DNA from: Lewinellaceae bacterium
GTDB taxonomy: Bacteria; Bacteroidota; Bacteroidia; Chitinophagales; Saprospiraceae
Reading direction: 5' to 3'
Assembly (NCBI GenBank): GCA_020636045.1
Contig: JACJYP010000002.1
Coordinates: forward strand, 359,501-423,500
Length of the DNA: 64,000 nt
A program made the position numbers and the translations under genes. The notes beneath the pieces are model-generated. The model saw only the letters and a program-made list of their open reading frames with translations, was not told the DNA's origin and did no database searches. Below, one piece after another: positions 59,901 to 64,000 of the stretch (the stretch's first letter is position 1; each line of letters starts with the position of its first letter).

Positions 59901-60075
59901 CAGTGCCTCGGCAGCACTGGAAGCAGTGCTGGAAAATTACAACGGCCGCAACCAGGCCGTGATGGACCAGGCGCGTAAAAAATACGAAGCCCTCGGCGGC
60001 ACTGCTGCGCCGGCCAAAACCAACCAGACTACCGGTAAAGGCAGCAACCTGCTCGAACTGGAAGAAGGCGGCTAA
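56947..60075 (+). CDS. Large secreted tetratricopeptide-repeat protein
   Basis: This 1042-aa protein has a signal peptide (MNLWKGILSCLLIFTAFGLRAQ). The rest is a run of TPR units, for example AYHRGVDFYNQHIYGLAQKEFRSAID, GDYAKALPYLEYAATN, GYYKAAIDNFEQLGKQD, NYTAAANYYKQVFSNNPEASQARD. It resembles BamD/YbgF-type TPR proteins. It is probably periplasmic or held at the outer membrane, and scaffolds an envelope complex. The next gene encodes an outer-membrane beta-barrel protein 63 bp away, a pairing common in Bacteroidota. ATG 56947 is chosen over an in-frame TTG/GTG start further upstream. Confidence 0.9.
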   Translation: MNLWKGILSCLLIFTAFGLRAQQTTVYTEANLAYHRGVDFYNQHIYGLAQKEFRSAIDLLRPVNEPEWEALKNDAELYYAKCAVRLDQPEAEKITLDFLRENAPAPIASQAALEIGDYYFEQKDYKEALSYYDMAPDGSSAAGEEIRFKKGYSYFVTKNFSRAKAELAPLKENARSEWYYPANYYYGCCSFFEEKYDDAARSFVRCEKSDKYKQVVPYYIAQIYANKKQYDQVISYGAMKAQDSGIRNRAELNQLVGQAYFEKGDYAKALPYLEYAATNGARLRPADYYQLGYSQYRNGYYKAAIDNFEQLGKQDSLLGQNGLYHLGDCYIRTGNKFNARTAFGQAANLNYDQTVKEDALINYAKLSYELKYDRDAINALQRFPAGSRYYEDAQALMSEVFLNTRDYDRAVSTLEGIKNRTPKLNATYQQVTYNRGVQLYQNGQKEEARRYFNKSLDQPIDKRTAALSSFWLGSIANETQEWNISKQHMMTFLNNARNINNLPEESSILMGQYVQGYNYLKLDDYKNALANFKACVEGIRRAGNQIQSDQIKKSILGDAVLRAGDCHFKTKKYADALAYYNEAVNKQYDGFEYALYQKAIIRGLQGSQVDKAVALESLVERYPNSRYADESLLELGNTYLEMGKLGEATIPLRKLVSDYRGRSPLINQALMQLGIISFRQGNYTAAANYYKQVFSNNPEASQARDALALLQETYQEMGRPDEYLAFLETVPGYKVSNNSRDSIIYQSAEYQYQNRKFQQAIDGFTNYLTKYPTGPNSLDAYYYRAESYSADEIRKFDMAFKDYAAVVSRGPSKFYPRAAEKAALLSLNYENNPASALEYARKWEESALSDASRFSAQLTALEAAYKSGNNSVAVNEYANKVNSSPMASVEQYAIANFYIGKMAFDRGDYARAYPALQSVAENSTTENMAESYHLMAQILYRQKKYEDAEDLIANKANKSSAGYDDWIARNLILLSDVYLDQGDRNSASAALEAVLENYNGRNQAVMDQARKKYEALGGTAAPAKTNQTTGKGSNLLELEEGG

Positions 60076-60138
60076 TGAGTCCCGTTCCGATACCTGCAGA
60101 AAACCGGAAATCGTTTTTCATTAAAACATTCAGAACCA

Positions 60139-61770
60139 ATGACTTTTCATCATAAATCTCTGATCATCTTTTGCGCATTGCTGGCAGGTGCACAGCCGGC
60201 AATGACGCAGGACGATAAAGTGACCGGCAGCGTGGATATTTACAAGGATTTCGATGCACGCCTGCTGGAATCCAACAAGATCAACCTGTCGCCGACCCTG
60301 CCGCCCATCGATACCAATACCGTCAGGCAGGACTATATTGTGCCGCCCCGGCCGCTGACGATCGATTACGAGGCGCCGCAACTCCGCCCGCTGGGTATGC
60401 GCTCGGGCAAGAAAGAAGACCCTTATAACGGTTTTGCCAAACTCGGCGGAGGTGTGCCCAAAACGTTCTGGGGCGAAGCGGGGTATTATTTCAGTTCGGG
60501 CGAACAGTTCGACGGGAAGGTCTGGGTACGGCACCACAGCCTGAACGCCGACAACTCTGTAGAAAATCAGCGTTTTTTCAACAACGACGCGCTGATCGGC
60601 GCCAACGTTTATGTCAGCGAAAACCTGGCAGTAGAGGGCAATCTCGGCTATAGTTTCGACCGGGTGCATTTCTATGGGTACAACGTCGATACGCTCTCTT
60701 TCTCGGAAGAGCGCACGCGGCAGGACTATAAAATGCTCAACCTGGGAGGCAGGGTGTACAATTCGGAGCGCAACGACGCCGACATGAATTTTTCAGTGTC
60801 GCCCAAATTTTACCTGCTCAACGATTTTTATTCCAACAAGGAAACGGGTTTCGATTTCAACCTGAGTGCCACCAAGTGGTTCGATGAAAAGCACCCCCTT
60901 AACGTGACTATCCGCACTGACCTGACGACTTTTGACGATACGGCGAAGCAGAAACTCAACAATATTTACCTGCAGCCCAATTTCACGTTCCATTCCGACA
61001 TTCTGAACATCCGGGTAGGCGGTAATTTTGCGAGCAACCGCGACGAATTCAAGATCTTTCCTGATGCCGAGATCACCCTGCGTCTCGTCGGCAATGGCAT
61101 CCAGATCTTTGGTGGCGCCGGCGGCGACCTCCGTAAAAACACTTACCGCAGCATTTCGGAATACAATCCGTTCATACAGATCCGCGGCGCCAAACTCCGC
61201 AACACGGAATACCGCAACTATTACGCGGGTATCAAGGGCGACTTCGGGTTTTTGGAATACACCGGCCAGTTCAGTTACGCTACGGCCAACGACCTCGCGC
61301 TGTTCCAGACGAATTTCGAGTCAACGGGGCTGACGCGTTTCCAGACGGTGTACGACACAGCCAAGATCACGAACATACAGGGAACGGTAAAATTGAAACC
61401 GATCGACGGATTGCTGATCATAGGCACGCTGAGCCAGAATATAGCGTTCGATGTGAACAACCAGGCGCAGCCCTGGGGAGTGCCTAAACTCGAGGGCAAC
61501 TTCAACGCCGTGCTTTCAGTGCTGGACGGAAAAGCGAAACTCCGCGGCGGCCTCTACATTGCCGACGGTATCTGGTTCAAAGACCAGGAAAACATCACCA
61601 GGCAGAAAAACGGGCTGTTCGACGTGAGCCTGGGCGGTAATTATTACTTTTCAGACAATATCGGGGCCTTTCTCGATATTAATAATATCCTGAATAACAA
61701 ACGGGAGCGCTGGTTCAACTATCCGGTGGTCGGGCTTAACTTCATGGCGGGCCTGACCGCGCGGTTCTGA
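60139..61770 (+). CDS. Outer-membrane beta-barrel protein (TonB-receptor-like)
   Basis: This 543-aa protein has a signal peptide (KSLIIFCALLAGAQPAMTQ) and a short periplasmic N-terminal part (DKVTGSVDIYKDFDARLLESNKINLSPTLP). The rest is made of alternating strands typical of an outer-membrane barrel (FAKLGGGVPKTFWGEAGYYFSSGEQFDGKVWVRHHS, GGRVYNSERNDADMNFSVSPKFYLLND) ending in VVGLNFMAGLTARF with a C-terminal Phe. There is no plug domain, so it is not a full TonB-dependent receptor. It is likely the partner of the TPR protein. No substrate is indicated. Confidence 0.85.
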   Translation: MTFHHKSLIIFCALLAGAQPAMTQDDKVTGSVDIYKDFDARLLESNKINLSPTLPPIDTNTVRQDYIVPPRPLTIDYEAPQLRPLGMRSGKKEDPYNGFAKLGGGVPKTFWGEAGYYFSSGEQFDGKVWVRHHSLNADNSVENQRFFNNDALIGANVYVSENLAVEGNLGYSFDRVHFYGYNVDTLSFSEERTRQDYKMLNLGGRVYNSERNDADMNFSVSPKFYLLNDFYSNKETGFDFNLSATKWFDEKHPLNVTIRTDLTTFDDTAKQKLNNIYLQPNFTFHSDILNIRVGGNFASNRDEFKIFPDAEITLRLVGNGIQIFGGAGGDLRKNTYRSISEYNPFIQIRGAKLRNTEYRNYYAGIKGDFGFLEYTGQFSYATANDLALFQTNFESTGLTRFQTVYDTAKITNIQGTVKLKPIDGLLIIGTLSQNIAFDVNNQAQPWGVPKLEGNFNAVLSVLDGKAKLRGGLYIADGIWFKDQENITRQKNGLFDVSLGGNYYFSDNIGAFLDINNILNNKRERWFNYPVVGLNFMAGLTARF

Positions 61771-61890
61771 ACCCCGGGAAAGAATCCGCCGGCCAACCGG
61801 CAGTCAATATATATCGACCGCTGCCCGGAAACGCATTTCTTTATTGCGTATCCGGGCAGCGGATCTCATCAAAACTATTTCGACCACTAC

Positions 61891-62691
61891 ATGAAAGCGA
61901 GCAGTATTTATCAGCACGAAAAATCATTCCGTGACAACGGCATCGATTCTTTTGGAAAGAAATTCATTCTCACGCCCGAAACCGTCACCATCCCCGGCGA
62001 ATCGACCAAACTGACCCTGCTTGATTGCCGCCGCGACAACAACGATAATTCGTTTTATTACCAGGAAGTGGTACCCAAAAAACGCATCGTGCTGCACTTT
62101 ACTGCCGGCTATCTCAAGGGCGATATCGCAACCCTTACCACACCCTATTATCATGTATCAGTGCCGTTTGTCGTGGCCCGCTCAGGCGACATCTACAATC
62201 CCTGGGCTTCCAAATACTGGTCGTATCACCTCGGCAACACTGCGATCGGCGGGAACACGGAGATGAGCAGCAGCAGCATTGCCATTGAAATTTCGAACAT
62301 CGGCTTCCTGATCAAGGATGGCAAGAATTTTCACACGATCTACAGCAACGACGATATCTACTGCGAACAGGGAGAAACGGGTTACTACACCGAGGTCGCC
62401 GCTTACCGCGGGCAAAAATATTATGCGACCTTCACCAACGCGCAGTACCGCTCGCTGATATTGCTGCTTCGATACCTTACAGCCCGCTATAACATACCGC
62501 GCGTTTTTCTGTCGCCCGACAAAATTTTCGAACCATTTGCCTCTGCTGAAGAAGCCGCCAATTTTTCAGGCATTTGCTCTCATGTCAATTTCCGGCCTAC
62601 CGGCAAATGGGATATCGGGCCTGCCTTCAACTGGAAAAAACTGATGTTTGGCGTCTGGAAACCGGTCGCCGGCGCGAATCCGGTTGGCTAA
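61891..62691 (+). CDS. N-acetylmuramoyl-L-alanine amidase (amidase_2 type)
   Basis: This 266-aa protein cuts the bond between MurNAc and L-Ala of peptidoglycan stems. It has the amidase_2 core: RIVLHFTAGYLKGDIATLT (first Zn ligand His), YHVSVPFVVARSGDIYNPW, SIAIEISNIGFL, and the second Zn-ligand stretch GICSHVNFRPTGKWDIGPAF. No signal peptide is present, so it is probably cytoplasmic and acts in recycling, or is exported by another way. Its stop overlaps that of the convergent namZ gene. The two genes are related in function: amidase, NamZ and MurQ handle peptidoglycan fragments. Confidence 0.88.
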   Translation: MKASSIYQHEKSFRDNGIDSFGKKFILTPETVTIPGESTKLTLLDCRRDNNDNSFYYQEVVPKKRIVLHFTAGYLKGDIATLTTPYYHVSVPFVVARSGDIYNPWASKYWSYHLGNTAIGGNTEMSSSSIAIEISNIGFLIKDGKNFHTIYSNDDIYCEQGETGYYTEVAAYRGQKYYATFTNAQYRSLILLLRYLTARYNIPRVFLSPDKIFEPFASAEEAANFSGICSHVNFRPTGKWDIGPAFNWKKLMFGVWKPVAGANPVG

Positions 62692-63866
62692 GCGTAGAGC
62701 AGTACGCTTTCCCGTTGTGCCATGAAATCATCCATACCTTCCTTTTCCATCGCGATCAGGGAAGGCCAGTCGCCGCTTTGCGTTACCCAGCGGCGCAGGC
62801 GGTCCGTACCGTTCAGGATATCGATCGGCAAAATGGTCTCTTCATATTCGAAAGGCGGTTGCCGCCATTCGAAATCACTCCTCATTACTTCATATAAGGC
62901 GCGCAGCAAAAATTGTCCGGTATGCCAGGGTTTGAAGCGCTGCCGGTCCGTGACATGCAACTGAAAACCGCCGCAGGTATGGCCGGCGTGTTTATCGAAC
63001 GTCGGCTGAAAGTACAAGGGGCGCAGGGCAAACCCTTCGAGCGGGACATCTTTAAAAACATCCGTTATCTGCGAAAAACAGGCGTGCGGGCGCAGAGCCG
63101 GGTGGCCGAATAATTCGAAAGGCCGGGTGCTGCCGCGCCCTTCCGAGAGGTTGGTGCCTTCCAGGACCACCGTGCCGGGAAATACGAGCGCCGTATCCAG
63201 ATGCGGCATGTTGGGAGAAGGGAAGGCCCAGGGAAGCCCCGTTTCGCCGAAGTACATGGCGCGTTGCCAGCCTTCCATCTCCACGACTTTCAACGGGCAC
63301 GATATACCCCAATGTTCGTTCGCCATGCGGGCGATCTCGCCGATCGTCATGCCGTGCCGCATCGGCATGGGGTGCCTGCCGATGAAAGAAGCGAAATCCA
63401 TATCCAGCACCGCGCCTTCTACCTCGATGCCGCCGATGGGGTTGGGCCTGTCCAACACGATGACCTCGATATCGCGGCGCCCGCAGGCTTCCATCATGAG
63501 AGTCATGGTGTACATGAACGTATAGGCCCGGCAGCCTGCGTCCTGCAGATCGACGATCACATGTTCGATGCCGTCGAGCATTTCGTCAGTAGGTGCTCTT
63601 GTTTCGGAGTACAGGCTGAAAACGGGTATTTTGAAATGCGGATGAACAAAATGATCCGACTCGATCATGTTATCCTGCGCATCGGAAAACAGGCCGTGTT
63701 GCGGAGAAAATACTGCCGCCAGCCGGGGCCCGAATAATTCCTGCACCACCGCCAGCCCTTCCCGGCAGCGGCTGTCTATCGAAGCATTGTGGCAGAGGTA
63801 TGCAACACGGCCTTTGATGCGCGTTTCCCGGCCGGCAAGGCGGTCGAGGCCGGTGCGTACATTCAT
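62688..63866 (-). CDS. namZ: Exo-beta-N-acetylmuramidase NamZ (DUF1343)
   Basis: NamZ releases terminal non-reducing MurNAc from peptidoglycan disaccharides. The 392-aa protein has DUF1343 signatures: LCHNASIDS, AVFSPQHGLFSDAQDNMIE, HVIVDLQDAGCRAYTFMYTM, VIVLDRPNPIGG, PSPNMPHLDTALVFPGTVVLEGTNLSEGRGSTRPFELFG and HTCGGFQLHVTDR. The catalytic residues are not yet certain to me, but the glutamate in EGTNLSEGRGS is conserved. The start overlaps the stop of the upstream murQ gene (ATGA), so they are translationally coupled. No N-terminal signal is visible. Confidence 0.92.
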   Translation of the reverse strand: MNVRTGLDRLAGRETRIKGRVAYLCHNASIDSRCREGLAVVQELFGPRLAAVFSPQHGLFSDAQDNMIESDHFVHPHFKIPVFSLYSETRAPTDEMLDGIEHVIVDLQDAGCRAYTFMYTMTLMMEACGRRDIEVIVLDRPNPIGGIEVEGAVLDMDFASFIGRHPMPMRHGMTIGEIARMANEHWGISCPLKVVEMEGWQRAMYFGETGLPWAFPSPNMPHLDTALVFPGTVVLEGTNLSEGRGSTRPFELFGHPALRPHACFSQITDVFKDVPLEGFALRPLYFQPTFDKHAGHTCGGFQLHVTDRQRFKPWHTGQFLLRALYEVMRSDFEWRQPPFEYEETILPIDILNGTDRLRRWVTQSGDWPSLIAMEKEGMDDFMAQRESVLLYA

Positions 63867-64000
63867 AGAGAGTGTTTTTCCTTTTTGGCGGCCTCCATTG
63901 CTTTGCGCACATTGCCGTGCCGCATCAGCAGCGCATGTGCGTCTTCATAGGAGATGTCGAGCGCGTTTTTCAGGATCTTGGTGCCCCGGTCCACCAGTTT
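63863..64000 (-). CDS. murQ: N-acetylmuramic acid 6-phosphate etherase, C-terminal part
   Basis: The frame is open to the window edge. Its 45 visible residues (KLVDRGTKILKN, ISYEDAHALLMRHGNVRKAM) match the C-terminal helices of MurQ, which splits lactate from MurNAc-6-phosphate to give GlcNAc-6-phosphate. The stop TGA overlaps the namZ ATG. murQ-namZ is a known recycling pair. Confidence 0.85.
   Translation of the reverse strand, partial: KLVDRGTKILKNALDISYEDAHALLMRHGNVRKAMEAAKKEKHSL

Noticed and set aside
1..64000. CRISPR arrays, tRNA or rRNA genes, prophage
   Set aside because: No regularly spaced direct repeats, cloverleaf-like stretches, rRNA signatures or phage structural genes were seen on reading both strands.

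Overview
The window comes from a Bacteroidota chromosome of about 55% G+C, most likely a Saprospiria-type marine or activated-sludge bacterium. The evidence is five large secreted proteins with type IX secretion (T9SS) C-terminal sorting domains, a TonB-dependent receptor with an N-terminal carboxypeptidase-regulatory domain, an S46 dipeptidyl-peptidase, a TlpA/DUF4369 lipoprotein, TAnnTTTG-type promoters with a TTTG box about 19 nt upstream, and the near absence of Shine-Dalgarno sequences. A Na+-translocating NADH:quinone reductase and an NhaD antiporter point to a sodium-based membrane economy. No rRNA, tRNA, CRISPR array, prophage or intact insertion sequence was found.

Layout. 1-10.9 kb: T9SS cargo genes, with priA and the translation operon infC-rpmI-rplT among them. 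10.9-24.7 kb: TonB-dependent receptor, orphan OmpR-type regulator, adenylate cyclase, GNAT-like protein, trans-sulfuration enzyme, DPP11-like peptidase, TlpA-like thioredoxin and purL. 24.8-34 kb: rRNA methyltransferase, GH36 alpha-galactosidase, a small protein with an effector-associated-like domain, M50-like protease, histidine kinase, prmC, purK and purE. 34-36.2 kb: a compact three-gene operon whose products share one effector-associated-like helical domain, joined to a trypsin-like protease, standing alone, and joined to a TIR-like domain. This is the best candidate for an under-described conflict or signalling system. 36.2-42.7 kb: a giant T9SS protein and an iron-sulfur electron-transfer operon. 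42.8-51.2 kb: PyrR-like protein and the complete nqrA-nqrBCDEF-apbE cluster with nqrM, interrupted by an extra small membrane-protein gene. 51.3-56.5 kb: CBS protein, NhaD, hypothetical protein, OlsF-like bifunctional acyltransferase and MarC. 56.9-64 kb: TPR protein with outer-membrane barrel, then a peptidoglycan-recycling set (amidase, NamZ, MurQ).

How the parts work together. The Na+ module is coherent: Nqr pumps Na+, ApbE attaches FMN to NqrB and NqrC, NqrM assists metal-centre assembly, and NhaD uses the Na+/H+ gradients. NamZ and MurQ form a MurNAc salvage path. purL, purK and purE cover purine steps in scattered loci. The T9SS cargo, S46 peptidase and TonB receptor fit a polymer- and peptide-degrading lifestyle.

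Regulatory DNA is visible in several places: an attenuator-like hairpin in the infC leader, an H-type pseudoknot between rpmI and rplT, an intrinsic-terminator-like hairpin inside the start of apbE, and several dispersed palindromes and a 160-bp MITE-like element.
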